DNA of 64,000 nt from Nocardia jinanensis (GTDB lineage: Bacteria > Actinomycetota > Actinomycetes > Mycobacteriales > Mycobacteriaceae): the NCBI RefSeq assembly GCF_014645735.1, contig NZ_BMMH01000007.1, positions 62,001-126,000 on the forward strand, in the 5' to 3' direction. The notes below the pieces were generated by a model. The model did not search any database. It was not told the origin of the DNA and worked only from the letters and a program-made list of their open reading frames with translations. Positions 33,104-41,473 of the stretch are shown one piece after another (position 1 is the stretch's first letter; every line of letters starts with the position of its first letter). Both the position numbers and the translations under genes were made by a program.

Positions 33104-33229
33104 TTCTTCTGCTCTGCTCGTTCGATGCGGTTTGAAGCTGTGCCCGAGTCCCGCGACGGGAGCGCCGATACCGGTTCTTTTGGCCGACGCCCGATGTTGT
33201 CTGTCGTAGTGCTCCGGCAGCATGGACCT

Positions 33230-34504
33230 ATGTCCGAGTCGAACAGACAGTTGACGATTCGCACAACCGGCGAACCGCGAGACGATATCGCTCGGCCCGA
33301 CGCGATCTCTCGCGATGATTCGCTGTGGGGCTCGTCGAGTCCGCCGTTGCCGGCAGCGGCCGACATCGCCGACGATTCCCCTTCGTTCGATGCCGTGACC
33401 GCAGAAGAACGCCACCGTCGGGCAGCCGACGCGGGCGACCGGGCCGCGATGGTAGACCTCGCGATGCTGTTGGGCGACCAGGGCCGGGCGGTCGACGCCG
33501 AAACCTCGGCCCGCCGCGCCGCCGAGGCCGGCGCCGTCGCGGGGATGAACTACCTCGCGATACTGCTGGAGAACAGAGGTGAGATCACCGAGGCCGAGTT
33601 CTGGTACCGCCGGGCTGCCGCCGGCGGCTACCGCCCGGCGATGAACAACCTCGCGGTCCTGCTGGAGGAAAGAAACGAGACCGGTGCGGCCGAAGCCTGG
33701 TACCGCCGCGCTGCCGCCGCCGGTCACCCGAGGGCGATGAACAACCTCGCCGTCCTGCTGGAGACAAGGGGTGAGGCCGGTGCGGCCGAGACGTGGTACC
33801 GAAGGGCCGCCGACAGCGGTTACCTCGGGGCGATGTTCAATCTCGCGCTCATGCTGGAAGGACGAAATGAGGCCGGCGGGGCGGAGGTCTGGTTCCGCCG
33901 GGCTGCTGCCTTCGGTCACCCGGGGGCGATGTTCGCGCTCGCGGTCGTGCTCGATCGACGGTGTGACATCGTCGGAGCCGAGGAATGGTATCGGCGGGCT
34001 GCTGTCGCTGGGGAAACCGACGCGATGTTCAACCTCGCGGAGATAATGACCGCACGGGGTGAGGCCGACGCAGCGGAGGAATGGTATCGGCGGGCCGCCG
34101 TCGCCGGGGACGCCGAAAGTATGTATCTGCTCGCCCGCCTTCTGGAACGGAAGGACACCGGCGAGATATACCGGCTCGCTGGAGCTCTGGAACGGAGGCG
34201 CCGGGCAGCCGAAGAAGCCGCAACCTGGTTGCGGCGGGCTGCCGAAGCCGGCCATGCCGGGGCCGTATTCCGGCTCGCGGAACTGCTGGAGCGCGGGGGC
34301 AGGGCGGAAGAAGCCGAAACTTGGTTACGGCGTGCTGTCAGCGGCGGTAACCACCAGGCGATGTACAGCATTGCGCGCCTTCTGAAAGCGAGCGGGAAAG
34401 CGGACGAAGCCGAGATCTGGTTGCGGCGCGCGGTGGCCGGTCTTCGCCCCGGCGACCCGCGCAGCGGAAACCCGACCAGCGGCGCGGCGGCACCTCGACG
34501 CTAG
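33230..34504 (+). CDS. Sel1/tetratricopeptide-like repeat protein
   Basis: 424-residue protein. Residues about 55-400 consist of roughly ten 35-36-residue helical repeats with the pattern AExWYRRAAxAGxxxAMNNLAVLLExRGE, which are Sel1-like TPR units forming a solenoid for protein binding. The first 50 residues are Ser/Pro-rich and disordered. No signal peptide or membrane segment. ATG 33230 is a choice; ATG 33125 in frame would add 35 residues of less typical sequence. Function unknown. It lies inside the catabolic cluster, but has no operator and may be an insertion. Confidence 0.8.
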   Translation: MSESNRQLTIRTTGEPRDDIARPDAISRDDSLWGSSSPPLPAAADIADDSPSFDAVTAEERHRRAADAGDRAAMVDLAMLLGDQGRAVDAETSARRAAEAGAVAGMNYLAILLENRGEITEAEFWYRRAAAGGYRPAMNNLAVLLEERNETGAAEAWYRRAAAAGHPRAMNNLAVLLETRGEAGAAETWYRRAADSGYLGAMFNLALMLEGRNEAGGAEVWFRRAAAFGHPGAMFALAVVLDRRCDIVGAEEWYRRAAVAGETDAMFNLAEIMTARGEADAAEEWYRRAAVAGDAESMYLLARLLERKDTGEIYRLAGALERRRRAAEEAATWLRRAAEAGHAGAVFRLAELLERGGRAEEAETWLRRAVSGGNHQAMYSIARLLKASGKADEAEIWLRRAVAGLRPGDPRSGNPTSGAAAPRR

Positions 34505-34531
34505 ACGAGAGCTTCGGCCCGTTACCTCGGA

Positions 34532-34942
34532 TCAGGCGCTCGCCGGCCGGTAGTCCGTGTGTAGGCGGGTCAGCCGCTGGGTCCGGATACGCCAGTCGCC
34601 GTCGATCTTGGCATAGGTTTCGTGGTAGTGCCCGAACCCGTGCACGCGTGTACCGTCCGGCCAGGTCAGCCGGTCCTCCAAGGCCCAGATACCCTGTGCC
34701 GTGGTCTCGCTCAGCACCTCGATCTCGGGGGAGTGCCCGTGATGGATCGTCAGCGCGTCGCCGATCCGGGCGGTGAGAAAAGTGAGGAACGTATCCGCTC
34801 CGGTGATCACCTCGCCGCCCGACTCGGACAGGTCGATCACGACGTCGTCGCAGAACAGTACGCGGAATCCGGCCCAGTCCTTGGTGTCCATCAAACGGAA
34901 ATAGCGGGCTTTGAGCGCACGGAGCGCTTCGTGGTCGTTCAT
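34532..34942 (-). CDS. SnoaL-like (NTF2-fold) protein
   Basis: 136-residue NTF2-fold protein. It starts ALKARYFRLMDTKDWAGF, has IDLSESGGEVITGAD and GIWALEDRLTWPDGTRVHGFGHYHETYAK, which are typical of SnoaL_4 proteins. Such proteins act as small isomerases, hydratases or dehydratases, often in steroid and polycyclic degradation clusters. The ATG overlaps the stop of the preceding gene (ATGA at 34939). It is last in the reverse set that runs from tesB-like to here. Confidence 0.85.
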   Translation of the reverse strand: MNDHEALRALKARYFRLMDTKDWAGFRVLFCDDVVIDLSESGGEVITGADTFLTFLTARIGDALTIHHGHSPEIEVLSETTAQGIWALEDRLTWPDGTRVHGFGHYHETYAKIDGDWRIRTQRLTRLHTDYRPASA

Positions 34943-36021
34943 GGTCGTCCCAGATTCGCGTTGATCGCCGGCAGGTCCAGTACCGTGCGGATCCCAGGCG
35001 GCGCCGCACAGACATGGGCGACGGCGTTGACAGCGCGGTTGGCGGTATAGGACGGGGAGCGTTCGGCCATTTCCTCGAGCGGGAAGGGGAACACCATATC
35101 GATCTCGAGCGGCGCGTCCCCGCGCACCGACAGATGCCAGCCGGTCGGGCGGATCTCCCAGCCGGTTCCGGCGCCGGTGCCACAGTGCCAGACGGCCCGG
35201 AAGGACACGACGGTATGCCCGTCGCGCAGACCGGAGATCGTGATGCGCTGGGCGGCCACTGTGTCCTTTTCGATTGTGCCGGCGGCGATTTCGAAGGTGT
35301 GCTCCGCGGTCGCGACCTCACCGGCCGCGGTGACGTCGTCGAGGGGCAGGCCGATTCCGTCGGCGAGCAGGCGCAGCGACGGACCGAAACTGTCGCGCAG
35401 ATGGTCGAGGCGCGCACCCGCGAAATCGGCCGGAGGACTGCCGAACCCCATCACATCGAACAGGATCCCCGGTGAATTCCGCTGAGAGAGATCGGCGTAC
35501 TCCTCGATGGCCAGCGAATCCAGTCGCCGCTGAATCGATGTGAGCACCAGCGGCACCGCCTCGGTGATGAATCCCGGACTGCTGCCGGTGCTGTGGATCG
35601 AGGTGGCGCCCACCGCGCAGGCCGCCTCCACCCGGATCCGGATATCGGGATCCATACTGGGCGGGTGGTGGAAGAGTCCGCAGGTGGTGACGATATTCGT
35701 GCCCCCGGCCAGTATCGCGCAGACCTCGTCGATATCGCAGTTCTGCGGCATGTAGAGCACGCAGTCCGGCCGTCGGGTGAGGATCTGTTCGATATCGCCG
35801 GTCGCCTCGACCCGGGTCGGAGCGTCCAGTCCGCAGAGTGCGGCGGCGTCGAGTCCGTGTTTTTCCGGCGAATGCGAATACAGTGCGGCCAGTTCGAGTT
35901 CCGGATGTGCGACGATCGCGCGCAGGGCCCGCCGGCCGATGGTGCCGGTGGCCCATTGGGCCACTCGGTACGGACCGCCGGAGTCGCGGTGGGCGGGGGA
36001 GGTCGGGGTACTGGGTTCCAT
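34939..36021 (-). CDS. Dihydrodipicolinate reductase-like NAD(P)-binding protein
   Basis: 360-residue protein with an N-terminal Rossmann fold (YRVAQWATGTIGRRALRAI, about 18-36) and the pattern VLYMPQN, TNIVTTCGLFHHP, HSTGSSPGFITE. These are features of the actinobacterial NAD(P)H-dependent, dihydrodipicolinate-reductase N-domain family (also annotated as amine dehydrogenase-like). Members occur in sterol and terpene catabolic clusters, but none of the ones I know has a settled reaction. Between the thioesterase and the SnoaL-like gene. Confidence 0.82.
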   Translation of the reverse strand: MEPSTPTSPAHRDSGGPYRVAQWATGTIGRRALRAIVAHPELELAALYSHSPEKHGLDAAALCGLDAPTRVEATGDIEQILTRRPDCVLYMPQNCDIDEVCAILAGGTNIVTTCGLFHHPPSMDPDIRIRVEAACAVGATSIHSTGSSPGFITEAVPLVLTSIQRRLDSLAIEEYADLSQRNSPGILFDVMGFGSPPADFAGARLDHLRDSFGPSLRLLADGIGLPLDDVTAAGEVATAEHTFEIAAGTIEKDTVAAQRITISGLRDGHTVVSFRAVWHCGTGAGTGWEIRPTGWHLSVRGDAPLEIDMVFPFPLEEMAERSPSYTANRAVNAVAHVCAAPPGIRTVLDLPAINANLGRP

Positions 36022-36059
36022 CGGGCTCTCCGTCCGTGGTGTGCGGTAACGGCCGGACG

Positions 36060-36911
36060 TCAGGGGCGGAAACGCAGCAGGGCTTCCTGAGCGAAAGAGG
36101 CCACCAGGGTGCCGTCGGTGGTGAGGACGTCACCGCGCCCGTAGGCGCGCCCGTGGGCCAGTACCGTGCCGTGGTGCCGCAGCAGCAGCCAGTCGTCGCT
36201 GCGGAACGGACGGTGGAACCAGAGCGTGTGCGAGGTGGTGGCCGAGGTGAATTCGGTGCCGTTGCCGCTGTGCTCGAACCCGTCGATCTGGCGCAGCACC
36301 GTGCCGATCACGTTCAGATCGGTCGCGTAGGCCAGCAGGCCCGGCGCGAGTTCGGTGCCGACCTCCGGAGTCCGCATCCACAGGTCGTATTCGGCCGGTC
36401 CCACCGATTGATCGCTCAGATCGGTGAGCGACCGGGTCTCCCACGGGATGAGGCCGATCTCGATCCGGTGTTCGGGTCCGGGCAGCGGGCCCGGCGCCGC
36501 GACCTCTTGGCTCTCCCGGCCCTCTTCCATCGCGGTCATGGAAACCAGCGCCGTGGCGATCACATCGCCCTTCTGCCGCGCGACGACGGTGAGGGTCGCG
36601 AAGGAGCGGCCGCGGTGTTGTGGTTGCACCACGTAGTACACCGGGGCATCGCTCTTACCTTCGCGTGCGAAGATCACGTGCACGGATTTGACCGTCTTGT
36701 CCGGGCAGGCGAAAACGGCGGCGCGCAGGAACTGCGCCAGCAACTGGCCGCCGAAGAGCCGGTGGTACTCCAGCTGCTGATTGGGGCCTTCGAATACCGA
36801 CAGCGTGGCCTGCGGATCGGGGGCGGGCGCGTCGTCGTCACCGGTCTGCGGTGCGGTGGGCCGCAGGCGGAGGTCCATGCACGCGAGAAGGTCGGTCCAG
36901 AGATCGGGCAT
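36060..36911 (-). CDS. Acyl-CoA thioesterase II (TesB family)
   Basis: 283-residue double hot-dog thioesterase that hydrolyses acyl-CoA to acid and CoA. LEYHRLFGGQLLAQFLRAA near 48-66, VHVIFAREGKSDAPVYYVV in the first half, and the SATTSHTLWFHRPFRSDDWLL and THGRAYGRGDV-like ending (here LAHGRAYGRGDV) are family motifs. It may relieve CoA trapping when the pathway backs up. Its promoter holds the operator at 36943-36957, immediately behind the TetR gene. Confidence 0.9.
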   Translation of the reverse strand: MPDLWTDLLACMDLRLRPTAPQTGDDDAPAPDPQATLSVFEGPNQQLEYHRLFGGQLLAQFLRAAVFACPDKTVKSVHVIFAREGKSDAPVYYVVQPQHRGRSFATLTVVARQKGDVIATALVSMTAMEEGRESQEVAAPGPLPGPEHRIEIGLIPWETRSLTDLSDQSVGPAEYDLWMRTPEVGTELAPGLLAYATDLNVIGTVLRQIDGFEHSGNGTEFTSATTSHTLWFHRPFRSDDWLLLRHHGTVLAHGRAYGRGDVLTTDGTLVASFAQEALLRFRP

Positions 36912-36942
36912 ACAGTGAGTGTAATCCTGTTTCTCGGATTTG

Positions 36943-36957
36943 GAGAACGTTATTCTC
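36943..36957. promoter_or_regulatory. Palindromic operator GAGAACGTTATTCTC (one mismatch)
   Basis: Matches the regulon motif except for C in place of T at position 6. It lies in the 48-bp gap between the TetR stop and the thioesterase start at 36911, so the thioesterase set probably has its own regulated promoter there. Confidence 0.7.
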
Positions 36958-36959
36958 GC

Positions 36960-37616
36960 CTAATCGGCGTGCGCGAAACCCCGAGCGCAGAATTCCCAGA
37001 TCTCCTCGGCCGAGATCGGATACGCGGTCTCGTCGTCGATCCCGCCGTTGGACTGCGCGGTGAACATGACCGTCTGCATCACCATGGCGGCCATCCGCCG
37101 CGGATTGACCTCGGTGCGCAGCAGTCCGGCTTTGTCGGCATCGACCATCAGTTCGGTGAACAATGCCAGCAGCGGAGTGTGCGCGACCTTCACCTGCGCC
37201 GGATGGCTGACCAGCAGCTGCGGTGCGAAATCGGTGAACAGCGGGCGCTGCGCGGTCGGATCCGGGCGGCACAGCTCGTAGAGGAGTTCCACGGCCAGCT
37301 GCAGCCGTTCCAGGGCGTCGTCCTTACCTGCCGCGGCCGCGCGGATCTGTTCGGAGGTGCGGCTCAGGGCATCCTCGAACAGGGCCAGCAGTAGTTCGTG
37401 CTTACCGTCGAACTGCAGGTAGAAGCTGCGCAGCGACTGTTTCGACCGGTCCACGACCTCCTGGACCGTGAAATCGGTGGTGCCCTTCTCGGTGATGATC
37501 GCCTGGGCGGCATCGAGGAAGCGCTGGACCCGCTGTTCGGCGCGTAGTTTCGCGGTGCGGATCGAGCGCTCGACGGCGCGCTGCTTCCAGGCCGGTTCTT
37601 CGCTCGGGCTGGTCAC
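36960..37616 (-). CDS. TetR-family regulator, candidate master regulator of the cluster
   Basis: 218-residue TetR protein. The N-terminal helix-turn-helix spans about 33-75 (RFLDAAQAIITEKGTTDFTV, VDRSKQSLRSFYLQFDGKHE), preceded by a basic arm. The C-terminal domain (about 85-218) would bind the inducer and dimerise. GTG 37616 begins the family-like part. ATG 37709 in frame would add 31 odd residues. Operators of the shared palindromic type flank the gene on both sides (36943 and 37747), the classic layout of an autoregulating TetR repressor. An acyl-CoA pathway intermediate as inducer is likely, by analogy with KstR and KstR2. Confidence 0.85.
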   Translation of the reverse strand: MTSPSEEPAWKQRAVERSIRTAKLRAEQRVQRFLDAAQAIITEKGTTDFTVQEVVDRSKQSLRSFYLQFDGKHELLLALFEDALSRTSEQIRAAAAGKDDALERLQLAVELLYELCRPDPTAQRPLFTDFAPQLLVSHPAQVKVAHTPLLALFTELMVDADKAGLLRTEVNPRRMAAMVMQTVMFTAQSNGGIDDETAYPISAEEIWEFCARGFAHAD

Positions 37617-37679
37617 CGGGCGGCCCGTCCGATCCCATCGATCCCATCTGTGGAGAACATGAGTGCACTGTACCGGAGA

Positions 37680-37711
37680 ACGTCCCATGTCTGGGCAGGC
37701 ACGTCCCATGT
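37680..37711. repeat. Pair of 11-bp direct repeats beside the TetR promoter
   Basis: ACGTCCCATGT occurs at 37680-37690 and again at 37701-37711, 21 bases start to start, i.e. two helix turns. Next to it, CGATCCCAT is repeated in tandem at 10-base spacing (about 37630-37648). It may be a second regulator site in the tetR/dehydrogenase promoter, or chance. Confidence 0.45.
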
Positions 37712-37746
37712 TCGCTCCATTGGGGAGACTATTAATTTCATCTCAA

Positions 37747-37761
37747 GAGAATGCTATTCTC
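37747..37761. promoter_or_regulatory. Palindromic operator GAGAATGCTATTCTC
   Basis: Perfect 6-3-6 inverted repeat 38 bases before the dehydrogenase start at 37800 and upstream of the divergent tetR. This is the best candidate for the regulator's own operator. Confidence 0.85.
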
Positions 37762-37799
37762 CTGAACGTAACGCAACCCCGCCACAGGAGGCAGTCCGG

Positions 37800-38798
37800 A
37801 TGCTCTTCGAGTTCGATGCCGATCAACGGCTGTTGCGCGATACGGTCCGGGAAGTCACCGTCAAGGAGTGCCCGCCCGCGGTGATCCGGGAGATCGTCGA
37901 CGCCGGTGCGGATCCGGGCCGGCTCTGGAAGACCTATATCGAACTCGGCTGGACCGAACTCGTCGAACCGGACGCGACCGTGGAACTCGGTATCGTCCTC
38001 GAAGGCTTGGGCCGGGCGACCGACCCGACACCCTATCTTGCCACCATGACCCAGTTCGCGCCGCTCGCCGGGGATTCGGTGACCGCCGACGGAACCGGGG
38101 CCGCGGTGTTCGAGGGAGTCACCGCGACCCGCGACGGGGACGGGTGGCTGCTGAACGGCAGCGCCGTGCCGGTGCTCGACGGGGACCGGTGCGATCGCCT
38201 GGCCGTGGTCACCGAAGCCGGTGTGTTCGTGGTCCCCGCGCACGCGGTCACCGCCCGGCGGACCGACGCCTTCGATCCGGTGCTGCACCTGGCCGAGGTC
38301 ACCTTCGGCGCGGTGCGGGTCACCGACGGTGACCGTACGGCCGCGGATCCCGAACGCGCCCGCCAGCTGGCGCTGACCGGTCTGGCGCTGACGACGGTGG
38401 GCGCCTGCCAGCGGGTCCTCGATCTGGTGCTCGAGCATGTGCGGACCCGGCGCCAATTCGATTCCCCGATCGGCGCCTTCCAGGCGGTGCAGCACAAGGC
38501 GACCGATATGCATCTGGCCATCGAACGGGCCCGGGCACTGGGATATTTCGCGGCACTGTGCTTGGCCGAGGATGATCCGCGGCGAAAACTGGCGGCCGCG
38601 ATGGCGAAAGCCGCGGCGGGTGAATGCCAGTCGACCGTGTTCCGTCACGGGGTGCAGTTGTTCGGGGCCATGGGGTTCACCTGGGAGAACGATCTGCAAT
38701 TCGCGATCAAACGGGCCAAGGCCGGTGAACTGCTGTTCGGCGGCGCGGCGCGGCATCGCGCGGTGGTCGCCGCGGAATACCTCGCCACCGCGCGGTGA
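37800..38798 (+). CDS. Acyl-CoA dehydrogenase (small, unpaired)
   Basis: 332-residue acyl-CoA dehydrogenase-type protein with a divergent, gap-rich N-terminal and middle domain and the recognisable C-terminal domain (RTRRQFDSPIGAFQAVQHKATDMHLA, about 212-237; HGVQLFGAMGFTWENDLQFAIKRAK). It is the small type normally partnered with a larger dehydrogenase, but no large partner adjoins it. The dehydrogenase at 53058 or 58246 could supply the second subunit. ATG 37800 has CAGGAGG upstream. Confidence 0.88.
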   Translation: MLFEFDADQRLLRDTVREVTVKECPPAVIREIVDAGADPGRLWKTYIELGWTELVEPDATVELGIVLEGLGRATDPTPYLATMTQFAPLAGDSVTADGTGAAVFEGVTATRDGDGWLLNGSAVPVLDGDRCDRLAVVTEAGVFVVPAHAVTARRTDAFDPVLHLAEVTFGAVRVTDGDRTAADPERARQLALTGLALTTVGACQRVLDLVLEHVRTRRQFDSPIGAFQAVQHKATDMHLAIERARALGYFAALCLAEDDPRRKLAAAMAKAAAGECQSTVFRHGVQLFGAMGFTWENDLQFAIKRAKAGELLFGGAARHRAVVAAEYLATAR

Positions 38799-38922
38799 TC
38801 GGCGACACCATGGGATCGCGTCCCCGCGGTGGCCGGGAGAACCGGTGCCGCGGGCGGCGCAGCAAACGGAAATCGAGTGCCGGGTTCGTACCCGGTGTAC
38901 CCCGGAACCGAGGAGCACTGTT

Positions 38923-39711
38923 TTGTCGTATATCGACTACGAGGTCGCCGACAAGATCGCGACGATAACGCTGAACCGGCCCGAGGCCGCCAATGCGCAG
39001 AATTCGGCACTGCTGGACGAACTCGACGCTGCCTGGACCCGGGCGGCCACCGATGACGAGGTCGTGGTCATCGTCCTGAACGCCGCCGGTAAGCATTTCT
39101 CGGCCGGCCACGATCTGAAGGACGACAGCTGGCCCGAGCCGGAGAAGATCACACTCGACTGGATCTACCAGACCGAGAGCCGACGGTACCTGGAATACAC
39201 ATTGCGGTGGCGCAATGTCCCCAAACCGTCCATCGCGGCGGTTCAGGGCCGGTGTATCGCGGGTGGCCTGATGCTGTGCTGGCCGTGCGATCTCATCATC
39301 GCCGCGGATAACGCGCTGTTCTCCGATCCGGTCGTGATGATGGGGATCGGCGGCGTCGAGTATCACGGGCACACGTGGGAACTCGGGCCGCGTAAGGCCA
39401 AGGAGATCCTGTTCACCGGCCGTGCGGTCACCGCGCAGGAAGCCGAACAGACCGGCATGGTGAACATGGTGGTGCCGCTGGACGAGTTGCCCGCGAAGAC
39501 CGCGGAGGTGGCGGGCCGGATCGCGAAGATGCCGCCGTTCGGGTTGCGTCAGGCGAAGCGGGCCGTGAACCAGACACTGGACGTGCAGGGCTTCTACGCG
39601 GCGGTGCAATCGGTTTTCGATGTTCATTCCACCGGGCACGGAAACGCGCTGAGTGTGAGCGGATATCCGATTCTGGTCGACCTCGAACAAATGAAAACGA
39701 ACATCAAGTAG
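38923..39711 (+). CDS. Enoyl-CoA hydratase/isomerase family
   Basis: 262-residue crotonase. GKHFSAGHDLKDD (near 58-70) and VQGRCIAGGLMLCWPCDLII (near 109-128) form the oxyanion hole. SDPVVMMGIGGVEYHGHTWELG replaces the usual PE-glycine segment. This matches the actinobacterial EchA subgroup with FSAGHDLK, some of which act in sterol or terpenoid breakdown. TTG 38923 has AGGAG upstream and begins the family sequence. It follows the dehydrogenase at 37800 by 124 bases and is closed by a strong terminator. Confidence 0.88.
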   Translation: MSYIDYEVADKIATITLNRPEAANAQNSALLDELDAAWTRAATDDEVVVIVLNAAGKHFSAGHDLKDDSWPEPEKITLDWIYQTESRRYLEYTLRWRNVPKPSIAAVQGRCIAGGLMLCWPCDLIIAADNALFSDPVVMMGIGGVEYHGHTWELGPRKAKEILFTGRAVTAQEAEQTGMVNMVVPLDELPAKTAEVAGRIAKMPPFGLRQAKRAVNQTLDVQGFYAAVQSVFDVHSTGHGNALSVSGYPILVDLEQMKTNIK

Positions 39712-39719
39712 ATCTACCG

Positions 39720-39761
39720 ATCGGGGGATCGATCCGTTCGCCGCGGTATCGATCCCCCGAT
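39720..39761 (+). terminator. Strong hairpin after the crotonase
   Basis: A perfect 14-bp stem ATCGGGGGATCGAT / ATCGATCCCCCGAT with a 14-nt loop begins 9 bases after the stop codon. It isolates the catabolic operon from the lipoprotein gene that follows. Confidence 0.8.
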
Positions 39762-39907
39762 ATCGGAATAGCGATCACCGATATGGAACCGGGCGATCAG
39801 GGATTCTTCGACACGGGTAGCGTAACCGAATTACGCCGACCCGGAACCCTGTTTCCGAATTTCCCTGATGGACAACGATTCGAGTGTTCATCGGAAAGGT
39901 TTCCGCC

Positions 39908-40417
39908 ATGCGTTCCAGCAGAACCCGGCGTAGCGCCGCAATTTTCGGCCTGATCGCTCTGACCGCCACGGCCGTCATCGGCTGCGGTGATTCCGAAGAC
40001 GATGCCGCCGCTGCCACCTCGGCCCCGGCCGCCGCCAGTTCGGCCGCGCCCGCCGCCGCCTCCCCGGAGACCGAGAAGGAGATCACCGACGCCTTCGTCA
40101 CCTTCTTCAACGGCACCGCGCCGGCGGCGACACGGGCCGGTCTCGTCGAGAAGGGGGATGCCTTCGCGCCGATGCTCGAGGGAATGGCCGCGGACCCGCG
40201 GGCTTCCGGAACCAGTGTGACCGTCTCCGCGGTCGAACTCGTCGACGACAAGACCGCGGATGTCACCTACACACTGCTGCTCGGCGGGAACCCGGTGCTG
40301 CCGGACCAGTCGGGGCAGGCGCTGAAGGAGGGCGACAAGTGGAAGGTCGCGGCGATGACGTTCTGCGCACTGCTGGCGGTCCAGGGCAGTGGTGAGCCTA
40401 ACCCGGCGTGTAGCTGA
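39908..40417 (+). CDS. Mtb12-like low-molecular-weight antigen lipoprotein 1
   Basis: 169-residue predicted lipoprotein (signal peptide to Cys26 in AVIGC), then an Ala/Ser/Pro linker and an Mtb12-like domain (about 55-169). This has the pattern ITDAFVTFFNGTAPAATRAGLVEKG, ADVTYTLLLGG and GDKWKVAAMTFCALL. Exported or surface-attached in mycobacteria and relatives; function unknown. ATG 39908 has GGAAAGG upstream. It lies between two catabolic operons with a paralogue 410 bases on; no operator seen. Confidence 0.82.
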   Translation: MRSSRTRRSAAIFGLIALTATAVIGCGDSEDDAAAATSAPAAASSAAPAAASPETEKEITDAFVTFFNGTAPAATRAGLVEKGDAFAPMLEGMAADPRASGTSVTVSAVELVDDKTADVTYTLLLGGNPVLPDQSGQALKEGDKWKVAAMTFCALLAVQGSGEPNPACS

Positions 40418-40464
40418 TCACCGCCTGTCGGAGGACACTGTTCCCTTCGCCGGAACATCCGTTC

Positions 40465-40485
40465 CCGCGCGGTGATACCGCGCGG
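40465..40485. terminator. Hairpin after lipoprotein 1
   Basis: CCGCGCGGT and ACCGCGCGG form a perfect 9-bp stem with a 3-nt loop, 48 bases after the stop codon. Probable terminator. The remainder of the 40418-40829 gap holds no supported gene; it must contain the promoter of the next lipoprotein. Confidence 0.6.
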
Positions 40486-40829
40486 TGAGCGCTCCACCGG
40501 CCCGGGTGTCGCGTATCGATCGCGCAGTATCGGTACGCCGCCCGGGCCCGCGACGGCCCCGGCGGAATGTGGGTGTATCGAAGAGCGGTCGAGGGGGTCG
40601 TGGGGAAGCCGAGAAGGTGTTGTGGGGTGTCCGGCTGCCGCCCGGATGGCGTAGCGATCCCGGTCGCGCCGGTAAGGAGCCGGCGCGCGGGATGTTTACC
40701 GGATTTCTTTCCGTTCAAATGCTCCGAATTCGCCCTTACCTCAGGGTTTCCCGGGCTAAGCTCGCCGCGGCATCTGCGGTAACCCTGTTTCCGGAGCTGC
40801 GCTTCATCACTCTGCAGAAAGACGAATCG

Positions 40830-41369
40830 ATGTCACGAAGACACCGGGTAGCGCGTATCGCTGCCGCGGGCGGGGTCGCGCTCGCGCTGACCGCGGCCAC
40901 CGGCTGCGGTAATTTTTTCGGCCCCGACAACTGTTATGTTCTACCCACCGCGGAGAATTCGGCCGAAAAGTCCGCTACCGCAGCGGGAGCCGCCCCCGGC
41001 GTCGCGGTCGCGGATTCCCCGGCCGCCGCGAATGCCGCGATCATGGGCGTCTACGAGGCGTTTTTCGCCCCCGCCACCTCGACCGCGGACCGTGTTTCTC
41101 TGGTAGAACGCGGTTCGGAATTCGAGACCGAGATCGCGGGAATGGCGAATCATATCCGGACCGCGCTCACGACAGTGGATGTCACCGAGGTAGTGCTGGC
41201 CCAACCCGGAAAGGCCGAATTGCGCTTCACGCTCAACATATCCGGAAATCCGGTGGTGAACGGGCAAGTCGGCCATGCGGTCCGGGAGGCGGACGGTTGG
41301 AAGATAGCCGCCTCCACCATGTGCGGGCTGGTCGCGATATCCGGGGGAGTATCGCAGGCCTGCGCCTGA
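40830..41369 (+). CDS. Mtb12-like low-molecular-weight antigen lipoprotein 2
   Basis: 179-residue paralogue of the preceding lipoprotein. The signal peptide reaches Cys26 (AATGC), a short linker with an extra Cys (DNCYVLP) follows, and the domain pattern is VYEAFFAPATSTADRVSLVERG, AELRFTLNISGNPVVNG and ADGWKIAASTMCGLV. The core fold and the late Cys (MCGL against FCAL) are shared. The pair probably arose by local duplication. ATG 40830 gives a clean signal peptide. Confidence 0.8.
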   Translation: MSRRHRVARIAAAGGVALALTAATGCGNFFGPDNCYVLPTAENSAEKSATAAGAAPGVAVADSPAAANAAIMGVYEAFFAPATSTADRVSLVERGSEFETEIAGMANHIRTALTTVDVTEVVLAQPGKAELRFTLNISGNPVVNGQVGHAVREADGWKIAASTMCGLVAISGGVSQACA

Positions 41370-41473
41370 GCCGATTCTGTCCCGGCTGCCGGAACGCCTC
41401 GTCGGGGGCGTCGTTGAGCCGGATCCCCGAGCCACCGCCCTGGCGCGCCGACCAGGGCGAGACGGCTTGCGTC

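Noticed and set aside
33104..33229. In-frame N-terminal extension of the repeat protein (ATG 33125)
   Set aside because: The extra 35 residues lack repeat-like or signal-like character; ATG 33230 is a better, though still uncertain, start.
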